From CAVPCZ01 sp963779225 (GTDB taxonomy: Bacteria > Bacteroidota > Ignavibacteria > UBA10030 > UBA6906), in NCBI GenBank assembly GCA_963779225.1, contig CAVZWW010000001.1, forward strand, positions 620,001 to 684,000: a stretch of 64,000 nucleotides of DNA. Direction: 5' to 3'. Positions 44,751 through 54,069 of the stretch are shown here, in pieces. A program made the translations under genes and the position numbers. The notes under the pieces are model-generated. The model had not been told where the DNA came from. It searched no databases and saw only the letters and a program-made list of their open reading frames with translations. How positions within the stretch are numbered: position 1 is the first letter of the stretch; each line of letters starts with the position of its first letter.

Positions 44751-45755
44751 ATGAAAATCGGTGTCGTCGGTTTCGGCTACTGGGGGCCCAACCTTGTGCG
44801 CAATTTTCAGGCCACGCCCGGCGTGGAAGGAATTGTCTGTTTTGACTCCTCCGAAAAGCGCCTCCAGCTGGCCAGGCAGAAATTCCCCTCCATTGAAACA
44901 GTGAAGACCTACGAAGAGCTGCTCAAGCGCGAGGATGTCAAAGCAATTGCCATTGCTACACCGGTGTCGACGCATTTTCCGCTCGGTATGAAAGCTCTTG
45001 ACGCGGGAAAGCACCTGCTTCTGGAAAAGCCGATGGCAGAGAGCAGTGAGCAGTGCAAGCAGCTAATTACCGCTGCGGACAAGAAAAAGCTCACCCTGAT
45101 GATCGACCACACGTTCGTGTACACCGGAGCCGTTCGCAAGATCAAGGAGCTCATCGAAGAGGGGCGCCTCGGCGAGATTATGTATTTTGACTCAGTCCGT
45201 GTGAACCTCGGACTGTTCCAGCATGACACCAACGTGATCTGGGATCTTGCCCCCCACGATCTGTCCATCATGGACTACCTCATCGGCCTCGACCCGGTGA
45301 GCGTGTCGGCTGTGGGAGCGAAACACTTCAGCGACAAAGAGGATATTGCGTACATCACCATTCGCTACAACAATCAGCTGCTGGCGCACTTCCATGTCAA
45401 CTGGATGTCGCCGGTGAAAGTCCGGAAGATCCTTATCGGCGGCAGCAAACTGATGGCCGTGTATGATGATATGGAACCGAGCGAAAAAGTGAAGGTGTAC
45501 GACAAAGGAGTCGATATCAAGGAACGGGAGTCGATCTATAAAGTGCTGGTGCAGTATCGTACCGGTGACATGTGGGCCCCGAAGATCGACCCGAACGAAG
45601 CCCTGGGGTTTATGACTGCGGAGTTTGTGGACTCCATCAGGACGGGGAAGCGCCCGACAAGTGATGGCCGGTCTGGCATGAAAATTGTGTCCATACTGGA
45701 GGCTGCCCAGGAATCGCTTGCACAGGGTGGCTCAATGGTTACAATGGTCCCCTAG
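44751..45755 (+). CDS. Gfo/Idh/MocA dehydrogenase, WbpB/WlbA-like
   Basis: 334 aa, 12 bases after the sugar transferase, Shine-Dalgarno AAGGA. IGVVGFGYWGPNLVRNFQ at the NAD site; IATPVSTHFPLGMKALDAGKHLLLEKPMAES with EKP; and TFVYTGAVRKIKELIEEGRLGEI. The WGPNLVRN style and the following hexapeptide acetyltransferase are typical of the dehydrogenase that oxidises C3 of UDP-N-acetylglucosaminuronate. With the aminotransferase at 39224 this would give the 3-amino sugar. Assignment to that substrate is inferred from context. Confidence 0.88.
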   Translation: MKIGVVGFGYWGPNLVRNFQATPGVEGIVCFDSSEKRLQLARQKFPSIETVKTYEELLKREDVKAIAIATPVSTHFPLGMKALDAGKHLLLEKPMAESSEQCKQLITAADKKKLTLMIDHTFVYTGAVRKIKELIEEGRLGEIMYFDSVRVNLGLFQHDTNVIWDLAPHDLSIMDYLIGLDPVSVSAVGAKHFSDKEDIAYITIRYNNQLLAHFHVNWMSPVKVRKILIGGSKLMAVYDDMEPSEKVKVYDKGVDIKERESIYKVLVQYRTGDMWAPKIDPNEALGFMTAEFVDSIRTGKRPTSDGRSGMKIVSILEAAQESLAQGGSMVTMVP

Positions 45756-45802
45756 AGAGCGACGGTTGCGCCTTTTTCACCAATGATCATGGAGCTGACG
45801 GA

Positions 45803-46285
45803 ATGTCACTGCAGAAGATTTCCCCGAACGTGAAGCTGGGGAAAGATGTCAGGATATTCGATTTCGTGAACCTCTACGGGTGCGAGATCGGCGACGGGAC
45901 AAAGATCGGAACGTTTGTAGAAATTCAAAAAAACGCGAAAGTGGGCAAAAACTGCAAGATTTCCACGCACACATTCATTTGCGAAGGTGTTGAGATAGGG
46001 GATGATGTTTTTGTCGGCCATGGCGTAATGTTCATCAACGACAAATATCCCCGATCGGTAACCGGCGACGGCAAAATGCAAACCGAGGCAGATTGGAAGG
46101 TTGTCACCACCACGGTCAAACACGGCGCGTCCATTGGCACCGGAACGACGGTACTCTGCGGCGTCACAATCGGCGAAAATGCGATCGTCGGTGCAGGAAG
46201 CGTGGTCACAAAGGACGTTCCTGCTGACACGGTCGTAGCGGGAGTGCCGGCACGCGTGCTTCGGAAGGTGAATGCTTCTTTGTAG
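45803..46285 (+). CDS. Left-handed beta-helix N-acetyltransferase, WbpD/WlbB-like
   Basis: 160 aa; GGAG 8 bases before the ATG. Hexapeptide repeats throughout (VKLGKDVRIFDFVNLYGCEIGDGTKIGTFVEIQ, ASIGTGTTVLCGVTIGENAIVGAGSVVTKDVPADTVVAGVPARVLRK). The loop GHGVMFINDKYPRS matches the acetyltransferases that N-acetylate 3-amino sugars on UDP or dTDP. It is a trimeric acetyl-CoA enzyme. As last gene of the three-gene operon it is expected to complete the diacetamido uronic acid. Confidence 0.9.
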   Translation: MSLQKISPNVKLGKDVRIFDFVNLYGCEIGDGTKIGTFVEIQKNAKVGKNCKISTHTFICEGVEIGDDVFVGHGVMFINDKYPRSVTGDGKMQTEADWKVVTTTVKHGASIGTGTTVLCGVTIGENAIVGAGSVVTKDVPADTVVAGVPARVLRKVNASL

Positions 46286-46305
46286 TAGCAGGATGGCTAC
46301 TTTTG
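46284..46305 (+). terminator. Candidate intrinsic terminator
   Basis: AGTAGC (46284-46289) and GCTACT (46296-46301) form a 6-bp stem with a 6-base loop, followed by TTTG. It overlaps the stop codon of the acetyltransferase gene. Short stem and short U-run make it a weak but well-placed terminator before the surface-protein genes. Confidence 0.4.
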
Positions 46306-46341
46306 TGCATGTGTACGATATTATTAATCACGGAGGATTTC

Positions 46342-49161
46342 ATGATGAAGCGTTTCCATAGTGGCTTTGCCGCAATGACCGCCCTGATGCTGAGTCTCGT
46401 CCTGGCAACAGGCGGTGCATATGCCGGGAAAACAACATTCGTTTCGACAGATTTCAACTCCTATAGCCTTAATAGAACGCTCTGGACACTGGTCAATCCA
46501 CAGAACGACGGATCGATCGCCATGACCGGAACGAATACTACCGACGCGGCAGTGTCCATGTCGGTGCCGGCCGGATCCGAGCACAGCCTCTGGACTACCG
46601 GGGACCAGACCCTCCGGCTGATGCAAAATGCGACGAACACCGATTTCAATCTGGAAGTGAAATTCCTCTCCGGCCTGACAGGTGGGACGGGGGAGGCATT
46701 CCAGGCACAGGGCGTTTTGATAGAAGCGGATCCCAACAACAAGATCGAAATATGTTTTACCACCTACACGGCGGACAGCGTCCGGGCATATGCAGCAACA
46801 TTCATCGGCGGTTTCGGTTCGCCCGTCGTCAAGGTGAACAAGAAGATGGCTGCGTTTGGTGAAGGTCCAATGTGGATGCGTGTTCAACGCACAGGCAACA
46901 GCTGGAAATTCCTCTATTCTCTCGATGGATCAACGTTCGACGAAGCGATAACGTTCACGCAGGCCCTCGCTGTGAGCAAGATCGGACCGTTCTCACTCAA
47001 CGCAGGCACAAAGCCTCCTGATTTCACCGCGGTGGTGGACTACTTCCACAATCTCGATTCCATTAAGATAGCGGATGACAGCCAACCGGCGCCTCCCGAC
47101 ACGATCCCTCCGTATATCCACAGTGTCCGTGTTATCAATCTGGCCGCCAACGCCATGCAGGTGGCGTGGAACACAGACAAACCGACGGACGGAAAACTCG
47201 AATACGGTACGACGCTTGCGTACGGCTCGAACGCGTACAGCCTCGACGTGAAGTACAGTCACTATCTGACCGTGACCGATCTGAATCCTGCGACAACCTA
47301 CAACTACCGCATCCTTGCCGGTGATCAGGCGGCTCTTGTTACCACAACAGGGAATTTCACGGCCGCGACAGGCCCGACGGTGACCGATGGCTCAAGCCGA
47401 TCGGACGCTTTCAATGACAGTACTCTCAATCCCGCCGTGTGGAGTTTTGTTGACGCGAGAGGCGATGCCCTTGCGGCAATCGTGGATGGGCAGCTGGCGA
47501 TCTCTGTCCCGGAGGGGACATCCCATGATCTCTGGACGGGAGGAGATTTCATGCCCCGGGCGGTTCAGGATCTCTCCAGCGCAAATGTCCGGGAATTTGT
47601 CGCGCGCTACAATACCGGTGTCAGCGGTTCGTCTGATACGTACAGGTTCGAGGGCATGGTCTTAGAGGAAACGCCGTCACGCCTCATGCGTTTTGATTTC
47701 CTGAATGACGGAACGGACACGAGAGCCTTCGCAGCCAGCTTCGCGTACGGTCTGGATAATGCGGTCCCGCGGTTCAGTGTCGTTGTGGGGCCGGCGAACA
47801 TCGCGCCGCTGTACATGCGTGTCCGGCAGTATGGTGCGCTCTGGACGATGGACTATTCCTTTGACGGCACATCGTGGTCGCAGGCCGGGAGCTTCTGGGA
47901 ATTCATCTCACCGGTCAAGGTGGGTATCGGCGCAGGCAATGAAGCGAATGCAGGCTTCATGCCTCCTCCCTTTACGTCCCTGGTGGATTTCTTCCAGGGG
48001 GCGCTTCCCGCCTCCGTGCGGCTGACTTCTCCTGCCAACGATTCCACCGGCCTTCCACTGGCCCTGACGCTTACCTGGAATGTGGCGGTGGGTGCGACCG
48101 GCTACCACGTGCAGGTAGCCAGGGATTCGCTCTTCACGGTGCTCGTCCTCAACGACAGTAACGTAACGTTCCCCACGAAGAATCTCACGAGCCTGCAGAA
48201 CGACCAGAAGTACTACTGGCGCGTCCGGGCGAAGAACGCCAAAGGGTCGAGTCTGTTCTCAAGCCCCTGGCGCTTCACTACTATTCCGGGTATTCCCGGG
48301 GCGCCCAGCCTCCTTGCGCCGGGCAATGGCGGCTCCAATATCCCGGTGAACACCACGGTCCGCTGGTCCCGCGTGCCGAACGCCCTTGCCTACTATGTAC
48401 AACTGGGTTCCGACTCGACGTTCGCAACTTCACTTGTGGTGAACGACTCCACAGTAACCGACACTGTACGGGCCGTTACGGGTCTGACCCAGGACACCAG
48501 GTATTTCTGGCGGGTCCGGGCGAAGACCATCGGCGGCATCGGACCTTTCTCCGTGGTCTGGAATTTCCGGACTCTCGTCCCGCTGCCGGCGGCGGTCGTT
48601 CTCGTGAGCCCGGCTCTCAATGGACAGGTCTCGAAGGACACCGTGCTCTTCATCTGGCGGAAAGCGCAGCCGGGCGTGACACGATACGCACTGGAGTACG
48701 CTCCGGATTCGCTCTTCCAGTTTGGTCTGACGGACTCCAGCATCACCGATACGACAAAGGTCATCCGGGGGATCCTGAACAATATACGGTACTTCTGGAG
48801 GGTCCGTGCGTACAACCCCACGGGATGGGGTCCGTTCAGCGACGTCGGGAGGTTCAATGTCACCTATACATCGGTTGCCTCCGAACGTCTGCTGCCGAAG
48901 GAATTTGAGCTCTCGCAAAACTTCCCGAATCCGTTCAATCCGTCCACACGGATAGAATTTGGTGTGCCGCGGGCGGGGCATGTGTCACTCGAACTGTATA
49001 ACATGATCGGGGAACGGGTGGCGACGCTGGTTGACGGCGAGAAGTCCGCCGGCTACCACCAGATTGCCTTCGACGGAACGAGGTTTGCCAGCGGGGTGTA
49101 CTTCTACCGCCTCGTGGCGGATCAGGTTGTGCTGATGAAGAAGATGGTGCTTGTAAAATAG
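46342..49161 (+). CDS. T9SS-secreted protein with lamin-G-like and FnIII domains
   Basis: 939 aa; ATG 46342 (or 46345) after CGGAGG. Signal peptide ending GGAYAG. Two homologous ~190-aa beta-sandwich modules (FNSYSLNRTLWTLVNPQNDGS and FNDSTLNPAVWSFVDARGDAL starts, each with SLDGS/SFDGT-W) resemble DUF1349/concanavalin-like domains. An FnIII-like domain (MQVAWNTDKPTDGKLEYG) lies between them. Three further FnIII-like units (ATGYHVQVARDSLF, YYWRVRAKN) precede a T9SS domain (FPNPFNPSTRIEFGVP, ending MKKMVLVK). It is presumably exported across the outer membrane and held on the surface. The module set suggests carbohydrate or cell-surface binding; no catalytic domain is seen. Confidence 0.85.
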   Translation: MMKRFHSGFAAMTALMLSLVLATGGAYAGKTTFVSTDFNSYSLNRTLWTLVNPQNDGSIAMTGTNTTDAAVSMSVPAGSEHSLWTTGDQTLRLMQNATNTDFNLEVKFLSGLTGGTGEAFQAQGVLIEADPNNKIEICFTTYTADSVRAYAATFIGGFGSPVVKVNKKMAAFGEGPMWMRVQRTGNSWKFLYSLDGSTFDEAITFTQALAVSKIGPFSLNAGTKPPDFTAVVDYFHNLDSIKIADDSQPAPPDTIPPYIHSVRVINLAANAMQVAWNTDKPTDGKLEYGTTLAYGSNAYSLDVKYSHYLTVTDLNPATTYNYRILAGDQAALVTTTGNFTAATGPTVTDGSSRSDAFNDSTLNPAVWSFVDARGDALAAIVDGQLAISVPEGTSHDLWTGGDFMPRAVQDLSSANVREFVARYNTGVSGSSDTYRFEGMVLEETPSRLMRFDFLNDGTDTRAFAASFAYGLDNAVPRFSVVVGPANIAPLYMRVRQYGALWTMDYSFDGTSWSQAGSFWEFISPVKVGIGAGNEANAGFMPPPFTSLVDFFQGALPASVRLTSPANDSTGLPLALTLTWNVAVGATGYHVQVARDSLFTVLVLNDSNVTFPTKNLTSLQNDQKYYWRVRAKNAKGSSLFSSPWRFTTIPGIPGAPSLLAPGNGGSNIPVNTTVRWSRVPNALAYYVQLGSDSTFATSLVVNDSTVTDTVRAVTGLTQDTRYFWRVRAKTIGGIGPFSVVWNFRTLVPLPAAVVLVSPALNGQVSKDTVLFIWRKAQPGVTRYALEYAPDSLFQFGLTDSSITDTTKVIRGILNNIRYFWRVRAYNPTGWGPFSDVGRFNVTYTSVASERLLPKEFELSQNFPNPFNPSTRIEFGVPRAGHVSLELYNMIGERVATLVDGEKSAGYHQIAFDGTRFASGVYFYRLVADQVVLMKKMVLVK

Positions 49162-49180
49162 TTCAACGAGTGGAGCTTTG

Positions 49181-49233
49181 ACACGGGGAATGCCGCGCTT
49201 GGGAATTCTGCACCTGACGCGGATTCCCCGTGT
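49181..49233 (+). terminator. Long hairpin between surface-protein genes
   Basis: ACACGGGGAAT (49181-49191) pairs perfectly with ATTCCCCGTGT (49223-49233). An inner CCGCG/CGCGG extends the stem to 16 bp with one bulged G, and the loop is 20 bases. It starts 19 bases after the previous stop. No U-run follows, so it may stabilise or insulate mRNA rather than terminate cleanly. Confidence 0.5.
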
Positions 49234-49294
49234 TGCAGATCAAACAGGGTGGACGAAAATAACAGTTATGTGATGCGGACACGGAGGAAATTCG

Positions 49295-51756
49295 ATGAAA
49301 CGAGAGACACGGAAGTCGGGACTGTTTTTCCTTGCGGTGATGATCCTTATGGGGGGCACTGCCAGCACCCAGGCACAGCGGCTGCTTCGCGGTCCATCGC
49401 CTGGAGATATCTATCGCGAGTATTCACGCACGATGATGACCTACGCGGACTGGCGGGTCATCGATCCGAACGCGCCCAATCCCCTGGCCCAGACATATCT
49501 TCCCAACCAGGTTCTGTACATGACTGTCTCCGACCTCCAGAATGCCGTCCGGGCAGAGGCGCAGATTGATCTCTGGGGAGGCCATGCGGGGACGACAGGA
49601 AAGAAGATCCGGTTCAACAACCAAAACTGGATCGACATTCCCGAGCTTCGCACGACACCCGGTCTCGGACCATGCTATCTTTCTCATGTGAACGTTACGG
49701 TGGATGTCCCTCTTGCAGACCTCGCGGAGGGAACGAATTCCTTTGAAGGGACAAACGCGGGGCAGGTATGTTACGATTTTGGCTGGGGTCAATTCGGGAT
49801 GAACGGTATTGTCGTGCGCGTTTACTATGATTCCACAAAATCGCATCCCACCGGAGCCATCTCGTCGATCGCCAGCGGGGGGACCTTTCTGGAGAACCCT
49901 GTGCTTACGGCAACCGCGTCCAGCCCGTTTGGCATCAGCCGCGTGGACTATATCGGGTATTTTGAGAACTACGACACCGACGGCGACGGCGTCTACCTCG
50001 ATTATCAGTACGCCTACCACCGGAACAAGAACGAGACCGTGATGACCCTCCGCAACCACGTGGGGACCGCCACAAGTCCTCCGTATACCGTCACCTGGAA
50101 TACTGATCTCGTGCCCGATCAGCCCCTCGGCGGCGTCAGCATGGTGGCGGTGATCCGCGACAACAACGGCATGATGTATATGACCAAGGCGGTGGAAGAA
50201 GCCTCGCTTGTGCGTGCCGGCAAATCCGTCCGGTTGTACAAGCCGTACAACATGCCGGAGAACGCCGAGCTGAGGGTTGGGCACACCAAAACCGCCAATT
50301 TTGAGATCCCGGCGGGAACGAATCTTTCCGATGCGACAGCGGCGAACTTCTGGATTTCGTCGTTCAACGGTCTGGATGTACAGATCGCTCCCGGGGAAAA
50401 CCACTGGGTAAAAGTGAATAGCCATACCCTCCCTTTGTTCGGGGCGGACCACTTCTATTCTCTTGACGTCGTCTCATTCCCTCCGTCGGCGCTCATCGCG
50501 GGCGAGAACACGGTGGAGTTCTATTCGGAGTCTCAGGGAACCGGAATGATGTTCCACTGGCCCGGACCCGGGATTACCGTCCGGTACACCGGCAGCGGCT
50601 ACGGTTCTCCGAAGCCGCCGGTTCCGGTCCTGGCATCACCCCCGAACAATAACACGTCACAGCCGCTTTCCGTGACAGTGCGCTGGAGACCGACCGCGAC
50701 GGCGAGCTCGTACAGACTGCAGGTGAGCACCGATTCTCTGTTCGGGACGGTGGTGCTTGATGACTCGACCATCGTTGATACCCGAAGCAGGTGAGTAACC
50801 TCACGCCCTTCACGAAATACTACTGGCGCGTGCGTGCGAAGAATGTGGGTCTCGTGGGTGATTTTTCACAAGGGTGGAATTTCACAACTTTTGTGCTTGT
50901 CCCCACACCTCTTTCCCCCGCGAACAACGCCACGGGCGTTCCGTCAAACCCCACGCTCATCTGGGGAACAATGCAGGGCGCAACAGCGTACTGGGTGCAG
51001 GTTGGCATTGATCAATCCTTCGCGGGTGGACTCGTGCTGGACGACTCCTCCGGGACCGACACGACGCGTGCCCTCAGCGGGTTGACGTTCAATACCCAGT
51101 ACTACTGGCACGTGGCGGGAAAAACCGCAGGTGCATTCGGCACGTTTTCCACACCCTGGGGCTTCCGCACTCTGGTCCCGCCGCCTGGCCAGGTGACACT
51201 GGTGGGTCCGGTCAACGACGCGAACGCCGGTAGTGACAGCGTTGTGTTTACCTGGCGCAGGCAGGCCGGGGCGACGAAATACCACATCGAAGTGGGCTTT
51301 GACTCACTTTTCACGTTCAAACAGCAGGACTCGTCGGTGACGGACACGTCCATGGGCTTCAAGCTTGCCGTGAACAACCACACGTATTTCTGGAAGGTGC
51401 GTGCGGGCAACGCCGGCGGGTGGGGCCCGTACAGCGCGCTCCGCCGCGTGAATGCGCTCTGGACGGGGATCGACGGGGACAACCCGCTCCCGCAGGAAGT
51501 CCGCCTGCACAACAACTACCCGAATCCGTTCAATCCGTCCACCCGGATTGAGTACGAATTGCCGCGGGAAAGCCATGTGTCCGTGGCGGTCTACAGCATG
51601 CTCGGGGAACAGGTTGCCTTGCTTGTTGATGATGTAAAACCCGCCGGCTATCACCAGGTCACCTTTGATGCGACCGGCCTGGCCAGCGGTGTCTATTTCT
51701 ACCGGCTGACCGCGGGCAACACGTCGTTGATGAAGAAAATGGCGCTGGTGAAATAG
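49295..51756 (+). CDS. T9SS-secreted FnIII protein, frameshifted
   Basis: About 820 aa if restored. ATG 49295 after CGGAGG; signal peptide ending STQAQ. The ~420-aa N-terminal domain (IYREYSRTMMTYADWRVIDPNAP, DLWGGHAGTTGKKIRFNNQNW, YFENYDTDGDGVYLDYQYAY) is not one I can name, but it looks like a beta-rich galactose-binding-type scaffold. Three FnIII-like units and a T9SS domain (YPNPFNPSTRIEYELP, ending MKKMALVK) follow. Frame 2 stops at 50794 in the middle of an FnIII unit (DSTIVDT), and frame 1 continues with SNLTPFTKYYWRVRAKN. One base is missing (or two added) near 50780-50790. Confidence 0.8.
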
Positions 51757-51781
51757 CAGACGGGTCCGGGATGTGCGTTTG

Positions 51782-51819
51782 CGTAGGCCCTTGCAGGCTT
51801 GCCCCTGGGAGGGCCTACG
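51782..51819 (+). terminator. Hairpin between surface-protein genes
   Basis: CGTAGGCCCT (51782-51791) and AGGGCCTACG (51810-51819) form a perfect 10-bp stem with an 18-base loop, 26 bases after the previous stop. No U-run follows. Same position relative to the gene end as the hairpin at 49181-49233 but unrelated in sequence. Confidence 0.45.
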
Positions 51820-51901
51820 TGTATTACCTGACGACCGCCGAAGAGAACCGTTGTCACGCGTCGTCATCGCGGGAACCAAAAAATATCTGCCGAAGGACCC
51901 A

Positions 51902-54019
51902 GTGAAGTCACACAGCGTTTGCGCGCGGAGGTTGTCCGTAGGACTTCTCTCTCTGCTACTTCTCACACTGGGTTCCTGGGGCAACCAGAGCAACGCCGGG
52001 TGGTGGAATCCCGGCTGGCAGTTCCGGGTTCCCGTCGAATTCAGCGCCGGTCAGCATGACCGCATCCGTAAGCCGGCCGAAGTGCAGATCAACTTCACCA
52101 CGCTTCTGACCGAAATGGGCGTAGCGGGGAAATTCGATCCCGCGACGATCCACGTCGTCGAAGTCGGTCCGTCCGGTGAAATGCTGGTCGACACCGTTGC
52201 GTTTCAATTTGACCCCGGTGCAGACTACAACGACTCGACAAATGCGGCAGGAACTCTCGTCGTGTTGATGGACGGAACCACGGCAGCGTCCACCGTCCGT
52301 ACCTACCATGTCTATTTTGATTTCGCCGGTCGGGGCCTGCCCCCAGCGGTGGTGGCCCCCCGGGTGACGTTTGCCGACGGAATCTGGGATGAAGGGCAGG
52401 AATGCTTTCGGATCTCCAATGACGCCGGCACGATGTTCTATCACAAGGAGGGGGCGGGATTCTCGAGCTGGGTGGACAGGAATGGCAATGACTGGGTGAG
52501 CTACAACCCCACGCCGAACAGCATAGCGGCCGGCTCAAGTCGGGGGATTCCCAACTCCTGTTACCCGCGGGGATTCTTCCATCCGGGCAGCTCCGGTGAG
52601 GCAGGGTCCGTGTCGACGCTCAAACATCAAGGCCCGTTAAAAGTTTCCATCCACTCCATTCAGGTGGATGGATACTTCGAGTGTCAGTGGGACATTTACC
52701 CGGAATACGCCCGCCTCACGATGGTGAAGACGGATACCGCCTACTGGATCCTGTATGAAGGAACTCCGGGCGGCGAGCTGGAGCTGGATGTTGACTTTGT
52801 CGTCCGGAGCGACGGAAGACAGACCCCCGCCTCGGAGAGGTGGGAGGAGGATATTCCCGGCGAGGAATGGGCGTACTTCGGTGATCCGACTGTGAACCGT
52901 TCGCTTTTTCTCTTTCATGAAGAGGGAGACAACATCATCGATCAGTACTTTGGAATGACCACCGTCGGCCCGCCGCTGGACGGGAAGATGACGGTCTTCG
53001 GTTTCGGGCGCCAGGGCTCCTTGATGTACATGTACAACACACCGCACCATTTTACGTACGGAATTGTGGATGGGACGGAATACGCTTCCACCGCCGCATG
53101 GATTCGTTCGGCCGGGGGACTTCCCGCCGTGACCCTCGGGCAACCCGAGCATCTCCAGATGGCTCCGGCCACGCTTCTGTCCCCTCCCGACGGGGCCACA
53201 CAGCAGTCCCGGAATCCCCGGTTGACATGGCAGGCATATCCTCTCGCGTCCGGGTACCGGGTCCAGGTTGCGAGGGATACCACATTTACTCTTTCAGTCA
53301 TTGCCACCGACGTGACGGTTGGCGATACCACATACACCGTGACGGGTCTCCTGGCCAACACGAGGTACTACTGGCGGATCGCCGTTGTGATGCCCTCCTA
53401 TACCCTTGGTTTCGGTCAGGCATGGCGGTTTGAGACCCTTGGGGGACTCCCGAACCAGGTGAAGCTGGTGTCACCGCCGAACGGCGCCGGGGTCCGGCAC
53501 GACAGCGTTGTCTGTCGCTGGAACAGTCTGCCCGGAGCAACAGGGTATGCACTGGAATGGACGCAAGATTCTCTTTTTGCCTATCCCGACGTGGATTCCC
53601 TGGTGACGGATACCGTATCGGTACTCTCTGTGGACCTCGGCACATATTTCTGGCGTGTCCGGGGGAAGAATGACGCCGGATGGGGTCCCTACAGTCAGAC
53701 GCGGAATTTTATCGGTGCTCTCACGGATGTGAGCGGATTGGTTCCCGTACCCGCCGACGTGCAGCTCCGGCAAAACTACCCGAATCCGTTTAACCCTTCC
53801 ACGCAAATTCAGTACTTGCTTCCTGCCGGAGGCCGGGTGAAGCTGTTCGTGTTCAACACGCTCGGCCAAACCGTTGCACAGCTGATCGATGAGCATCAGA
53901 GTGCAGGAAGGTACTCCCTTACGTTTGCGCCGGCGGCCTCGCTACCTTCCGGCATTTACTTCTACAGATTGGTGGCGAATGGCCAGGTCTGGACAAAGAC
54001 CATGCTTCTCTTGCGCTAG
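51902..54019 (+). CDS. T9SS-secreted protein with DUF2341-like and FnIII domains
   Basis: 705 aa from GTG 51902, chosen because AAGGA is upstream and a signal peptide (LSVGLLSLLLLTLGSWGNQSNAG) follows at once. The mature N-terminus WWNPGWQFRVPVEFSAG resembles DUF2341, followed by a large beta-domain (YHVYFDFAGRG, WDEGQECFRISNDAGTMFYHKEG, MVKTDTAYWILYEGTPGG) reminiscent of polysaccharide-acting or binding scaffolds. Two FnIII-like units (ASGYRVQVARDTTF, YFWRVRGKNDAG) lead to a T9SS domain (YPNPFNPSTQIQYLLP, ending TKTMLLLR). No catalytic residues can be assigned. A surface role is inferred. Confidence 0.82.
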   Translation: MKSHSVCARRLSVGLLSLLLLTLGSWGNQSNAGWWNPGWQFRVPVEFSAGQHDRIRKPAEVQINFTTLLTEMGVAGKFDPATIHVVEVGPSGEMLVDTVAFQFDPGADYNDSTNAAGTLVVLMDGTTAASTVRTYHVYFDFAGRGLPPAVVAPRVTFADGIWDEGQECFRISNDAGTMFYHKEGAGFSSWVDRNGNDWVSYNPTPNSIAAGSSRGIPNSCYPRGFFHPGSSGEAGSVSTLKHQGPLKVSIHSIQVDGYFECQWDIYPEYARLTMVKTDTAYWILYEGTPGGELELDVDFVVRSDGRQTPASERWEEDIPGEEWAYFGDPTVNRSLFLFHEEGDNIIDQYFGMTTVGPPLDGKMTVFGFGRQGSLMYMYNTPHHFTYGIVDGTEYASTAAWIRSAGGLPAVTLGQPEHLQMAPATLLSPPDGATQQSRNPRLTWQAYPLASGYRVQVARDTTFTLSVIATDVTVGDTTYTVTGLLANTRYYWRIAVVMPSYTLGFGQAWRFETLGGLPNQVKLVSPPNGAGVRHDSVVCRWNSLPGATGYALEWTQDSLFAYPDVDSLVTDTVSVLSVDLGTYFWRVRGKNDAGWGPYSQTRNFIGALTDVSGLVPVPADVQLRQNYPNPFNPSTQIQYLLPAGGRVKLFVFNTLGQTVAQLIDEHQSAGRYSLTFAPAASLPSGIYFYRLVANGQVWTKTMLLLR

Positions 54020-54069
54020 GCAGCAACCCCGGGTTTCGTTGAAGCGTCCGTGGGAAGGAAGGAACAGTT

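Noticed and set aside
46303..46341. Extension of the T9SS protein start to 46303
   Set aside because: The extra 13 residues lie upstream of the CGGAGG Shine-Dalgarno and precede a complete signal peptide.
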